Assembly (NCBI RefSeq): GCF_001514235.1 | Contig: NZ_KQ948929.1 | Coordinates: 299,566-363,565, forward strand | DNA: 64,000 nucleotides | Origin: Streptomyces caeruleatus | GTDB lineage: Bacteria > Actinomycetota > Actinomycetes > Streptomycetales > Streptomycetaceae | Direction of reading: 5' to 3' | Part shown: piece after piece, positions 6,727-14,996 of the stretch | Layout of the letters: every line of letters starts with the position of its first letter | How positions within the stretch are numbered: the stretch's first letter is position 1 | Notes under the pieces: model-generated | Databases searched by the model: none | What the model was told of the DNA's origin: nothing | What the model saw: only the letters and a program-made list of their open reading frames with translations | Program-made: the position numbers and the translations under genes

Positions 6727-9390
6727 GTGTCAGGCCCCCTCCACCCCGCGGCCCGCTGCCACGCGGTCCGCGTCCGCTCGGACCGCTCGCCGTATCCGAC
6801 GGCCCCTTCGGGCCTGTGGATCGAGGACGTGCCCGTGCCGGCGACGGACCCGCTCGCCGAACGCCGCCGCGCCGCCGAACTCGCCCGCCCGGCCGAGGGA
6901 CTGCGCAGGGTGCTGCTGCGCTATGCCGACGGCTCCTGCGATCTGGTCCTGGTGGCCGCGCGGGACCAGTGGGACCGGGCGGCCCTCGGACGGCTGGCGG
7001 CCGGCGCGTCCGTCGCCCCGGAGGCCGGTGCGTCCGTCGGTACGCAAGCGGGCCGGACCGCCACCACCGCCCCCGCACCCACGGCGTCCACACCCGCACC
7101 AGCTCCCGCCTGGGGTCTGGCTGACGAAGGTCCCGCCCTCCCGCACCTCTTCGCCCTCGACGACGGCGGCGACGAGGCAAGCTGGCTCGCCGCCCTCGCC
7201 GTGACCCTGCGCCGCCACGACCCCGAGACCACCCCGGTCATCGGCACCGACCACGGCACCTACACGGTGCCGGAGGCCGCCACGCTCGGTGAGCTGAAGC
7301 CGTCCCCCGCGGACGGTCCCGCCCTCGCCGGTCTGCTCTTCGACGAGGCGGAACTGCCCGGCGCGTACGTGCCCTGCCTCGCACCGCCGTTCCCGCTCAC
7401 CCTGTCGGTCTTCAGGGACGCCGACGGCTGGCGGCTGCGCTGCGACCACCTCAGCGGCCATGTCTCCACCGAGATCGCCGCGCAGTTCGCCCGGTACCTG
7501 GTGCGGGTGCACCGCATGATCCTCACCTCTCCCGGGACCGCGGTCGACGAGGTCGATCTGCTGGACGAGGCCGAACGCGACCGTGTGGCAGTGCTCGGCC
7601 GCCCGTCCCGCCCGCTGGTCACCACCCCGGTGACCGTGCCCGAGGCGTTCGCGCGGATCGCGGCGGCGACACCGCAGCGCATCGCCCTCACCGAGGGCGC
7701 GGCCGGTCTCACCTACGGCGAAGTGGACGAGCGGTCGACCCGGTTGGCGCACGGCCTGCGGGAGCGCGGCGTCACGGCCGGCGACCGCGTGGGCGTCTGC
7801 CTGGAGCGCACCGCCGAACTCGTCGTCACCCTGCTCGCCGTACTGAAGGCCGGCGCGACCTACGTACCCGTCGACCCGGCCTACCCGGCGGACCGCATCG
7901 CCCACACGGCACGGGACGCGGGACTGCGCGTGGTGGTCACCCGGCTGCCGGAGTTCCCGGACGTCGCGGGCTGTGTGCCGGTGTCACCGGACGAACTGCT
8001 CGACGCGGCGGCGCAGTTGGCGGGTACGCCGCTTCCACCGACGGCGACCACGCCCGACAGCGCGGCCTACGTCATCTACACGTCCGGCTCCACCGGCCGC
8101 CCCAAGGGCGTCGAGGTGCCGCACCGGAACGTGATCGCGCTGCTCGACGCGACCCGCCAGGAGTACGGCTTCGGCACCGACGACGTCTGGACCTGGTTCC
8201 ACTCCGCCGCCTTCGACTTCTCGGTGTGGGAGATCTGGGGCTGTCTGCTGACCGGCGGGCGGCTGGTCGTGGTGCCGTACTTCGTCTCGCGGGAACCCGA
8301 CCGCTTCCGCGATCTGCTGGTGGCCGAGCAGGTCACCGTGCTCAGCCAGACCCCGTCGGCCTTCGCCCAGTTGCTGGACGTCGACCACACGCGGGTCGCG
8401 GTCCGTCTGGTGGTCTTCGGCGGTGAGCCGCTCGACGCGCGCATGCTGCTGCCGTGGTTCGACCGGCATCCCGAGTCGAACTGCCGGATGGTGAACATGT
8501 TCGGCATCACCGAGACGACGGTCCACGTCACCGAACAGACCCTCACCCGCCGACTGGCACTCGCCGCCAGCCGCTCCGTCGGGCGCGCCCTGCCCGGCTG
8601 GCACCTGTATGTGACGGACCCGGCCGGACGGCTGCTGCCGCCCGGAGTGGCGGGCGAGATCTGCGTCGGCGGCGCCGGGGTCGCGCTCGGCTACCTCGGC
8701 CAGGAGGAACTGACCGCCCGGCGTTTCGTCCCCGACCCCTTCACCGGCGGCACCATGTACCGCAGCGGCGACCTGGGGCGCCTGCGCCCGGACGGCCGCC
8801 TGGAACACCTCGGCCGGATCGACAGCCAGGTCAAGATCCGCGGCTTCCGGATCGAGCTGGACGAGATCCGCTCGGTGCTGCTGGAGGACCCGGACGTGCG
8901 GACAGCGGCCGTGGTGGTCCGCCGCGACGACCCGGCCGACGCCGCCACCGCGAGGATCGACGCCTACGTGGTCCTCGCCACCTGCGACCCCGCCGCCGTC
9001 CGCCGGCGGGCCGCGGGCATCCTGCCCGACTACATGCTCCCCGCCACGGTCACCGCCCTGGACACCCTCCCGCTCACGGCCAACGGCAAACTCGACACGG
9101 CACGCCTGCCCGCCCCCGCCGCGCCGGCCCGGGAAGACGGGCCCGTCGCGGCCGACGACGATCTCACCGGTCAACTGCGGGCGATCTGGAGCGAGGTGCT
9201 CGGCCGGCCGGTCGACGTGGACGACGACTTCTTCGACCTGGGCGGCAACTCCCTCTTCGCCGTCCGCATCGGAGCCGCCCTGCGCGCACGTGGCCTGCCG
9301 TCACTGCGACTGCGGGAGCTGTACCGGCATCCGACGATCCGCGCGACCGTCAGGAGCCTCACCGCGGCGGAGGCCAAAGGTGGTTCCTGA
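6727..9390 (+). CDS. NRPS protein: degenerate C-like domain, adenylation, thiolation
   Basis: A peptide synthetase subunit of 887 residues starting at GTG 6727 behind AAGGAG; the frame stays open upstream to 6184 but overlaps the SDR gene. Residues 1-290 resemble parts of a condensation domain, yet the catalytic HHxxxDG position near residue 76 reads AARDQWD. The adenylation domain (about 300-800) has TSGSTGRPKG, FDFSVWE, FGITETT and RTGDL-equivalent RSGDLG. The pocket residues read D-F-W-S-V-G-M-V-H with the invariant Lys, close to threonine codes. The thiolation domain has DLGGNSL with its serine near 841. No thioesterase or epimerase domain follows, so it is likely an amino-acid loading or stand-alone module. 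Confidence 0.9.
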   Translation: MSGPLHPAARCHAVRVRSDRSPYPTAPSGLWIEDVPVPATDPLAERRRAAELARPAEGLRRVLLRYADGSCDLVLVAARDQWDRAALGRLAAGASVAPEAGASVGTQAGRTATTAPAPTASTPAPAPAWGLADEGPALPHLFALDDGGDEASWLAALAVTLRRHDPETTPVIGTDHGTYTVPEAATLGELKPSPADGPALAGLLFDEAELPGAYVPCLAPPFPLTLSVFRDADGWRLRCDHLSGHVSTEIAAQFARYLVRVHRMILTSPGTAVDEVDLLDEAERDRVAVLGRPSRPLVTTPVTVPEAFARIAAATPQRIALTEGAAGLTYGEVDERSTRLAHGLRERGVTAGDRVGVCLERTAELVVTLLAVLKAGATYVPVDPAYPADRIAHTARDAGLRVVVTRLPEFPDVAGCVPVSPDELLDAAAQLAGTPLPPTATTPDSAAYVIYTSGSTGRPKGVEVPHRNVIALLDATRQEYGFGTDDVWTWFHSAAFDFSVWEIWGCLLTGGRLVVVPYFVSREPDRFRDLLVAEQVTVLSQTPSAFAQLLDVDHTRVAVRLVVFGGEPLDARMLLPWFDRHPESNCRMVNMFGITETTVHVTEQTLTRRLALAASRSVGRALPGWHLYVTDPAGRLLPPGVAGEICVGGAGVALGYLGQEELTARRFVPDPFTGGTMYRSGDLGRLRPDGRLEHLGRIDSQVKIRGFRIELDEIRSVLLEDPDVRTAAVVVRRDDPADAATARIDAYVVLATCDPAAVRRRAAGILPDYMLPATVTALDTLPLTANGKLDTARLPAPAAPAREDGPVAADDDLTGQLRAIWSEVLGRPVDVDDDFFDLGGNSLFAVRIGAALRARGLPSLRLRELYRHPTIRATVRSLTAAEAKGGS

Positions 9391-9446
9391 GGTTGCCGCC
9401 CGTTCGACTTGACCCTCACCCTGCGTGAGGCTGAATCGTGAGGTGC

Positions 9447-9983
9447 ATGAGCGACTACTACAACGCGTTCGAGATGAGCCCCGTGCCCACCCCCGGCCCG
9501 GACGCGGTCCCGCCGGAGCCGTTCCGCGGCATCTACGGAATGCCGGCGTTCGCGACCATTCCCACGACTGACCTGGCCGCGTCGGTGGACTTCTGGACTC
9601 GGGGGCTCGGGTTCTTCGAACTGTTCGCCATTCCCGGCACGGTGGTGCATCTGCGCCGGTGGGCGTTCCAGGACGTGCTCCTCGTCAAGGCGGACAGCGT
9701 CCCGGAGCAGGCCCCGGCGCTGAGCCTCAGCTTCGCGTGCGTGCTGAGCGAGGTCGAGTCCGTCGTCGAGGCCTGTCGCGCGGTGCGACCGGGCTCGGTC
9801 GACGGCCCCCGGGACACCCCCTGGACCACCCGTGACGTGGAGGTGATCACCCCCGAGAACGCACGGATCGTCCTCACCGCGGCGAAGCCCTTCGATCCGG
9901 CCAGTCAGGAGGCCAAGGACCTTGCGGCCGTAGGGATCACCCCGCCGGCCGCCGGGGGCGGCGACAATGAGGATCATGTCTGA
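9447..9983 (+). CDS. VOC-superfamily (glyoxalase/bleomycin-resistance fold) protein
   Basis: A 178-residue protein with a VOC betaalphabetabetabeta pattern: MPAFATIPTTDLAASVDFWT then GLGFFELF opens the module and a short second half ends near VEVITPENARIVL. Such folds bind metals or hydrophobic ligands; some sequester antibiotics, others act as isomerases or dioxygenases. ATG 9447 is chosen; a GTG lies 9 bp upstream. Its 3' end overlaps the MerR regulator gene, so the two are co-transcribed and the regulator probably senses a ligand this protein binds or modifies. Confidence 0.8.
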   Translation: MSDYYNAFEMSPVPTPGPDAVPPEPFRGIYGMPAFATIPTTDLAASVDFWTRGLGFFELFAIPGTVVHLRRWAFQDVLLVKADSVPEQAPALSLSFACVLSEVESVVEACRAVRPGSVDGPRDTPWTTRDVEVITPENARIVLTAAKPFDPASQEAKDLAAVGITPPAAGGGDNEDHV

Positions 9984-10779
9984 TGCCACCGCCACCGACG
10001 GCCTGACCGTCGGTCAGGTCTCGGCGCGTCTGGGCGTGACGGTCCGCGCGCTGCACCATTGGGACGAGATCGGGCTGGCGCGGCCGTCGCTGCGCACGGC
10101 TGCCGGATACCGGCTCTACACCGCCGGTGACCTGGAACGCCTGCACCGCATCGTCGTCTACCGTGAGATCGGCCTCGGCCTGGACAGGATCGGGGCCATC
10201 CTGGACGACTCGACCGCGGACGTGGCCGGTGCGCTGCGCGCGCAGCGCACCCAGGTCGCCGAACGGATCGAGCGCCTGCAGCGGCTCGGCGCCGGGCTGG
10301 ACCGGATGATCGAGGCCCACGAGCGCGGCCTGCTGCTGACCGCAGAGCAGCAGGCCGCGATCTTCGGCCCCCGGTGGAACCCGGGCTCTCCCGCCGAGGC
10401 CCGTAAGCGCTACGGGGACACCAGGCAATGGCAGCAGTACGCCGAACTCTCGGCCGCTCGCGGCCCGGAGGAATGGCAGGCCGTCGCCGACGCCGTGGCC
10501 GCCCTCGACCGCGCCCTCGGGGACGCGATGGACTCCGGTGTCGCACCGGGTAGCCCGGAAGCCGGTCAACTCGTCGAGCGGCACCGCGAGGTGTTCGCCT
10601 CGTACTTTCCTCTCACCCGGCGGATGCAGGTCTGTCTCGGCCGGATGTACGAGGCCGATCGGGGTTTCGCCGCCCACTACGACGGCATTCGCCCCGGCCT
10701 CGCCGCCTGGTTCCGTCGGATCGTCGACGCCAGTGCGCGCGCCCACGGCATCGACCCGGACACCGCGACCTGGCAGTGA
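9976..10779 (+). CDS. MerR-family regulator with TipAS-type ligand-binding domain
   Basis: A 267-residue transcription factor. The N-terminal winged helix reads TVGQVSARLGVTVRALHHWDEIGL and the YRLYTAGDLERL wing is typical of MerR. After the dimerisation helix (about residues 80-115) comes an alpha-helical TipAS-like domain of about 140 residues, the module that binds thiopeptides and other drugs in TipA. ATG 9976 is preferred and an in-frame ATG at 9967 is possible; both overlap the VOC gene. It probably autoregulates this two-gene unit in response to a xenobiotic. Confidence 0.88.
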   Translation: MSDATATDGLTVGQVSARLGVTVRALHHWDEIGLARPSLRTAAGYRLYTAGDLERLHRIVVYREIGLGLDRIGAILDDSTADVAGALRAQRTQVAERIERLQRLGAGLDRMIEAHERGLLLTAEQQAAIFGPRWNPGSPAEARKRYGDTRQWQQYAELSAARGPEEWQAVADAVAALDRALGDAMDSGVAPGSPEAGQLVERHREVFASYFPLTRRMQVCLGRMYEADRGFAAHYDGIRPGLAAWFRRIVDASARAHGIDPDTATWQ

Positions 10780-10792
10780 CGGGCGCTGTTCC

Positions 10793-11575
10793 TCAGCACG
10801 GTCTGCGCCAGGTGTCCAGTTCCGGGTTCTTCCGCATCGACGACAGTCGCAGCTTGCGGGCCGTCGGGCAGAACCGGGCCGTGGGCTGCGCGTACTCCAC
10901 GTGGAAGACGGCCTTGCCCGCCGAGATGAACGGTTCGAGCAGCGCGCACTCGTCGTACTGGGCGCACTCCTCGTTGACCGCGAAGTCGAAGTCGTCGAGC
11001 AGGTGCGGGATCTGGGCCAGGTCGTTCTTCAGGCCGACGGCGAGGCCGCGCTCGTGGGCGATGGCGGCGATCATGCGGTTGTAGCGGAGCTGGTCGCGTG
11101 CCGTGAGCGGGAAGCCGGTGTCGTTGCCGTAGCCCTCGACCAGGTCCGGTTCCACCGCGTCGAAGCCCTTGTCCCGGCACATGTCGAACCGGCGTTCCAT
11201 CAGGGGCCGCAGGAGCGCGAGCCGGCGGATGTCCAGCCAGCGTTCGCCGTGCCAGCCGTTGGGCTTGCCGAGGACGGAGCGGGGGAAGGCACGTCGGTCG
11301 GGGCGGAAGTCCTCCCAGGCGCCGACGTTGACGTAGCAGATCACCTTGCGGCCGTCGCGGTGCAGGCGTGCCACGTCGTCGGCGGTGTTCTCGAATCCGT
11401 CGATGTCGTAGACGGGTACGTCGACGGACGGGTCGACCTTGCCGTCGAGCTGCCACTGCCACGCCAGCCCGGGGCGCGGCTGCCACCGCGTGTCGGGGGC
11501 GGGCTCGTCGGAGCAGGCGGCCAGGGTGGTCAGGGTCAGCAGGGTGGCTACGACGGCCGAGGCCAACCGCCTCAC
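10793..11575 (-). CDS. GH114-like endo-alpha-1,4-polygalactosaminidase lipoprotein
   Basis: A 260-residue predicted lipoprotein: VRRLASAVV, a hydrophobic stretch, then a LAAC lipobox. The TIM-barrel part shows VICYVNVGAWEDFRPD, GFDAVEPDLVEGYGND and LKNDLAQIP, matching the TM1410/GH114 family that cleaves galactosaminogalactan-like polymers. Start GTG 11575 overlaps the stop of the next gene (GTGA); upstream starts would lie inside that gene. It is the last gene of the operon and should be anchored outside the membrane, where it could trim or release the polymer. Confidence 0.88.
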   Translation of the reverse strand: MRRLASAVVATLLTLTTLAACSDEPAPDTRWQPRPGLAWQWQLDGKVDPSVDVPVYDIDGFENTADDVARLHRDGRKVICYVNVGAWEDFRPDRRAFPRSVLGKPNGWHGERWLDIRRLALLRPLMERRFDMCRDKGFDAVEPDLVEGYGNDTGFPLTARDQLRYNRMIAAIAHERGLAVGLKNDLAQIPHLLDDFDFAVNEECAQYDECALLEPFISAGKAVFHVEYAQPTARFCPTARKLRLSSMRKNPELDTWRRPC

Positions 11576-12234
11576 CGGTCCGCCTCCGCCAGTGCGGGCG
11601 TCAGCTGCGACCAGGGGTTGGGCAGGTCGCCCGTGACCGGTCCGCACACTCCCGCACCCCGTTCCCCCGCCGTTCGCAGGGCGAGCGGCACGAGCGGTTC
11701 CGGTACGCCGTAGACCAGGTGGCACAGCCGCTCGGCGGGCAGCCGCTCGGTCCAGGTGGGGCGGCTGAAGTCCGACACGTATCGCGACCAGGGGCCTTCA
11801 AAGGTGACTGTCAGGTCAGCGAGCCGGGCGTAGCCGGGCGCGGGGTGGACGCCGGGGTTGAGAACGACCGTGGCGGCGCCGAGCCTGCGCGCGGCGCGGA
11901 CCAGGCGACGGCAGTCGGGCAGTCCGTGCGGTGCCGCCGGCACCTGGTCCAGGAAGCAGCCGTCGACGGCGTACCACTCCCGGTGCCGGCGCAGATCCTC
12001 GGTGACATGTGCGGGGTCACGGGCGCCGTAGTCCGTATCGACGTAACCCAGCACACGGGCTCCCGCTGTGCGCAGTGCCCTGGCGGCCGTGGCGAACGCC
12101 TGGTCCGGGGCGTCGCCGGGGCCGTTCGCCGGGTTCAGTACGACGGCGTAGGTGCGGGCGGCACAGGTGATGAGTCGGTGCCAGGCACCGGGGTCCTCGG
12201 CCGGATGCACGTACAGCGGGATCAGCAGGCTCAC
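11572..12234 (-). CDS. Spherulin-4 / GH135-like protein
   Basis: A 220-residue protein of the spherulation-specific family 4. It begins with LLIPLYVHPAEDPGAW, then VVLNPANGPG, VLGYVDTDYG and the WYAVDGCFLDQVPA strand, then VVLNPG and VTFEGPW, in the family order. Fungal members (Sph3, GH135) hydrolyse galactosaminogalactan. The position normally reading DE after the Phe-rich strand here reads DQ, so the catalytic pair may be altered. No signal peptide is visible, which is unusual for the family, so the protein may act inside the cell or as a non-catalytic partner. Start GTG 12234 overlaps the next gene. Confidence 0.87.
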   Translation of the reverse strand: MSLLIPLYVHPAEDPGAWHRLITCAARTYAVVLNPANGPGDAPDQAFATAARALRTAGARVLGYVDTDYGARDPAHVTEDLRRHREWYAVDGCFLDQVPAAPHGLPDCRRLVRAARRLGAATVVLNPGVHPAPGYARLADLTVTFEGPWSRYVSDFSRPTWTERLPAERLCHLVYGVPEPLVPLALRTAGERGAGVCGPVTGDLPNPWSQLTPALAEADR

Positions 12235-13148
12235 CGCGCCCGTACCCCCTCGACCGGGCGGGCGGCCGCCCACAGATCCGCCACCGACGCGTCAAGGGTG
12301 CGCGTCGGCGTCCAGCCGAGGGCGTCCCGCGCGGCGGTGATGTCCGAGCACTGCCAGGCCACTTGGGCGGACCGGGCGGATCCGGCTGCCCCCGCCGCCT
12401 CGACGATCCGGCCCTGGAAGCGGGCCGCGTCCGCGAGGGCGCGGATCAGGTTGCGGACCGGGCGGGCGTCGCCGCCGCCGATGTTCAGCACGGGCGGCAG
12501 CGGTGCGGCTGCCGCGACCGCCAGTTGGACAGCCCACGCCAGGTCGCGCGCGTCCACGAAGTCACGGTGCGCGGACAGGTCGCCGAGCCGCAGCTCCGCG
12601 TCCGGGTCGTCGCCGGCGTCGGCGAGCAGGCGCGCGACCCGGCCGGGCAGCCCGGTGGGCGGGGCGCCCGGGCCGACCGGGTTCCCCACCCGCAGCACCA
12701 CCGCGTCCAGCCCGGACGCGGTCACCGCCGCCGTGCCCGCCAGCTTGGTCGCGCCGTACGGGCCGGCCGGCCGGGTCGGCGCCGACTCCGTCACCCGTAC
12801 GCCGGGTTCGGTGGGCCCGTACTCGGCGGCCGAGCCCAGATGGACCAGGCGGGCCCCGGGCGCCGCCTCCCGCAGGGCCGCGCACAGCACGGCGGGGCCG
12901 CGGGCGTTCACCTCCGCGAGGGTGACGGCGTCGCCGCCGGTCGCGCCCGCGCAGTTGACGACGGCGTCGGGCGCGGCCTCGGCGAGCGCCGCCGCAAGGT
13001 CCCGCGGTTGATCGGCGGCCAGGTCCACGGTGACGTCGGCGGCGGGCGAGCGGCCGGCGACGAGGACCCGCGCGTCCGGCTGGGCGCGCAGGTGCTCGGC
13101 GATGTGCGTGCCCAGGTAGCCGGTGGCGCCGAGTACGAGGATGCGCAT
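12231..13148 (-). CDS. NAD-dependent epimerase/dehydratase (nucleotide-sugar SDR)
   Basis: An extended SDR of 305 residues. GATGYLGTHIAEHL is the dinucleotide-binding loop and GPYGATK supplies the catalytic Tyr-x3-Lys. The remainder has the usual RVGNPVGPG and HRDFVDARDLAWA blocks. It likely interconverts or reduces a nucleotide sugar used by the polysaccharide operon. It starts at ATG 13148, 6 bp after the nucleotidyltransferase stop, and overlaps the spherulin-4 gene at its other end. Confidence 0.87.
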   Translation of the reverse strand: MRILVLGATGYLGTHIAEHLRAQPDARVLVAGRSPAADVTVDLAADQPRDLAAALAEAAPDAVVNCAGATGGDAVTLAEVNARGPAVLCAALREAAPGARLVHLGSAAEYGPTEPGVRVTESAPTRPAGPYGATKLAGTAAVTASGLDAVVLRVGNPVGPGAPPTGLPGRVARLLADAGDDPDAELRLGDLSAHRDFVDARDLAWAVQLAVAAAAPLPPVLNIGGGDARPVRNLIRALADAARFQGRIVEAAGAAGSARSAQVAWQCSDITAARDALGWTPTRTLDASVADLWAAARPVEGVRAR

Positions 13149-13154
13149 GGCCGC

Positions 13155-13868
13155 TCAGGCCCCCTTGAGCAGCAGCGACTTGCGGCTGGTGAACTCGGCG
13201 TTGGCCCGGTCGTAGTCGTCGGGGCGGCCGATGTCGAGCCAGTAACCGTCGAACTCGTAGGCGTGCGGCGGGCGTTCGGCGGCGAGCAGGTCCATCACCA
13301 GTTCGTCGAAGCCCAGCGGCAGCCCCGGTGTGTAGTCGTCGAGGGTGGTCCGGGAGACGCCGTAGACGCCCATGGACACGCGGTAGTCGATGCTGGGCTT
13401 CTCGGTGAAGGCGACCACGCGGCTGGCGTCGGTGGTCAGCACGCCGAAGTCGATGTGGACCTTGCGGGCGTATGTGGCGATGGTCAGAGGTGTGCCCGAC
13501 GCCTGGTGGGTGCGCAGGACGTCGGCGTAGTCGAGGTCGGTGAGGACGTCGCCGTTCATGACGAGGAAGTGTTCGGGCAGCCGGTCGCGCAGGGTGAGCA
13601 GCGGGCCCATGGTGCCGAGCGGGCTCTCCTCGGTGGCGTAGTCGACTTTCAGGCCCCACTGGGTGCCGTCGCCCACGTAGGCGCGGATGATCTCGCCCAG
13701 GTGGCCGATGGCGATGGTGCAGTGGGTGAAACCCGCGGTGGACAGCTGGCGCAGCACGATCTCCAGGATCGCGTGCTGGTCGCCGATGGGGACGAGCGGC
13801 TTGGGCAGCGCGGTGGTGTACGGCCGTAGCCGGACGCCCTTTCCACCGGCCAGGATCACTGCGTGCAT
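13155..13868 (-). CDS. Sugar-phosphate nucleotidyltransferase
   Basis: A 237-residue NTP_transferase protein. LAGGKGVRLRPYTTALPKPL holds the nucleotide-binding signature, FLVMNGDVLTDLDY the metal-binding Asp, and FTEKP and GYWLDIGRPDDY the sugar-phosphate contacts. The compact length without a left-handed helix domain matches the glucose/mannose-1-phosphate transferases of surface polysaccharide loci. AGGAGG sits 6 bp before ATG 13868. It should make the activated sugar processed by the flanking SDR enzymes. Confidence 0.9.
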   Translation of the reverse strand: MHAVILAGGKGVRLRPYTTALPKPLVPIGDQHAILEIVLRQLSTAGFTHCTIAIGHLGEIIRAYVGDGTQWGLKVDYATEESPLGTMGPLLTLRDRLPEHFLVMNGDVLTDLDYADVLRTHQASGTPLTIATYARKVHIDFGVLTTDASRVVAFTEKPSIDYRVSMGVYGVSRTTLDDYTPGLPLGFDELVMDLLAAERPPHAYEFDGYWLDIGRPDDYDRANAEFTSRKSLLLKGA

Positions 13869-13899
13869 GGCGTACCTCCTGCGATACGTGCCGGTCGGG

Positions 13900-14901
13900 T
13901 CAGATGTTGTAGATGCCGGTCTTGTAGCGGGCCAGGTTGGCCGGATCGGTGAACCACCGCGCGGTCCGTGCGAGGCCTTCCTCCAGGGTGCTGCCGGGCC
14001 GCCAGCCGGTCGCCGTGGTCAGCCGGGTGGCGTCGGCGACGAGCCGCATCACCTCGGAGGCCGCGGGCCGCAGCCGCGCGGAGTCCTCCTGGACGTCGAG
14101 CGGGGCGTCCATCACCTTGCCGATCAGCGCGACCAGGTCGCCGACGGAGATCTCCCCGCCGGTCCCGGCGTTGAAGGTGCGGCCGACGACCCGTTCGGCG
14201 TCCGCCGTGCCGACCGCGAGGAAGGCCTGCGCGGTGTCCTCGACGAAGGTGAAGTCCCGGGTGGGCCGCAGGTCGCCGAGGGTGATGGTGCGCTGTCCGG
14301 CCGCCACCTGGCCGATGACGGTGGGGATGACGGCGCGCATCGACTGCCGGGGGCCGAAGGTGTTGAACGGCCGCAGCGTCACCACGGGGGTGCCGAAGCT
14401 GGCGTGGTAGCTGTCGGCGAGCCGGTCACCGCCGGCCTTCGAAGCGGCGTACGGCGACTGGGTGTTGATGGGGTGGTCCTCGGTGATCGGCACGGTCCGC
14501 GCGGTGCCGTACGTCTCGCTGGTCGAGGTGTGCACCAGCCGCGGGGTCCCGAGCGCGCGCACCGCCTCCAGCACGTTGAGCGTGCCGGTGACGTTGGTGT
14601 CCACGTAGCTGTGCGGGGCCTGGTAGGAGTACGGGATCGCGATGAGCGCGGCCAGGTGGTAGGCGCAGTCGGCGCCGTCGAGCAGGCCGCGGACCGAGCC
14701 GGGGTCGCGCACGTCCCCGAGGACGATCTCCACCTGGTCCAGGACGTCGGCGGGCAGTGTCTCCAGCCAGCCGTAGGAGGAGAAGGAGTTGTACTGGGCC
14801 ATGGCCCTGACGCGGTGGCCGGAGGCGACCAGCGCCTCGGTGAGGTGCGAGCCGATGAAGCCCTCGGCTCCGGTGACGGCGGCGAGCGGTGCGGAGGTCA
14901 A
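13900..14901 (-). CDS. NAD-dependent sugar epimerase/dehydratase
   Basis: An extended SDR of 333 residues starting at TTG 14901, preceded by AAAGGA at good spacing. Motifs are TGAEGFIGSHLTEAL, AALIAIPYSY, TSETYG, SPYAASK (catalytic Tyr-x3-Lys) and LRPFNTFGPRQ. The pattern resembles GDP-mannose 4,6-dehydratase and UDP-GlcNAc 4-epimerase/dehydratase enzymes of the LegB type. A 4-epimerase here would give a galactose-series sugar, fitting the GH114 and GH135-like neighbours, but the substrate cannot be read from sequence. Confidence 0.9.
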   Translation of the reverse strand: MTSAPLAAVTGAEGFIGSHLTEALVASGHRVRAMAQYNSFSSYGWLETLPADVLDQVEIVLGDVRDPGSVRGLLDGADCAYHLAALIAIPYSYQAPHSYVDTNVTGTLNVLEAVRALGTPRLVHTSTSETYGTARTVPITEDHPINTQSPYAASKAGGDRLADSYHASFGTPVVTLRPFNTFGPRQSMRAVIPTVIGQVAAGQRTITLGDLRPTRDFTFVEDTAQAFLAVGTADAERVVGRTFNAGTGGEISVGDLVALIGKVMDAPLDVQEDSARLRPAASEVMRLVADATRLTTATGWRPGSTLEEGLARTARWFTDPANLARYKTGIYNI

Positions 14902-14996
14902 CTCTTGGTCCTTTCGTCGTGGTCGTCGGACGGGGGACCCGGCGCGGACGGGCGCGGGTCTGCGGTCCGATGGGGTCGTGCGGTTCGTTCGCGTGG

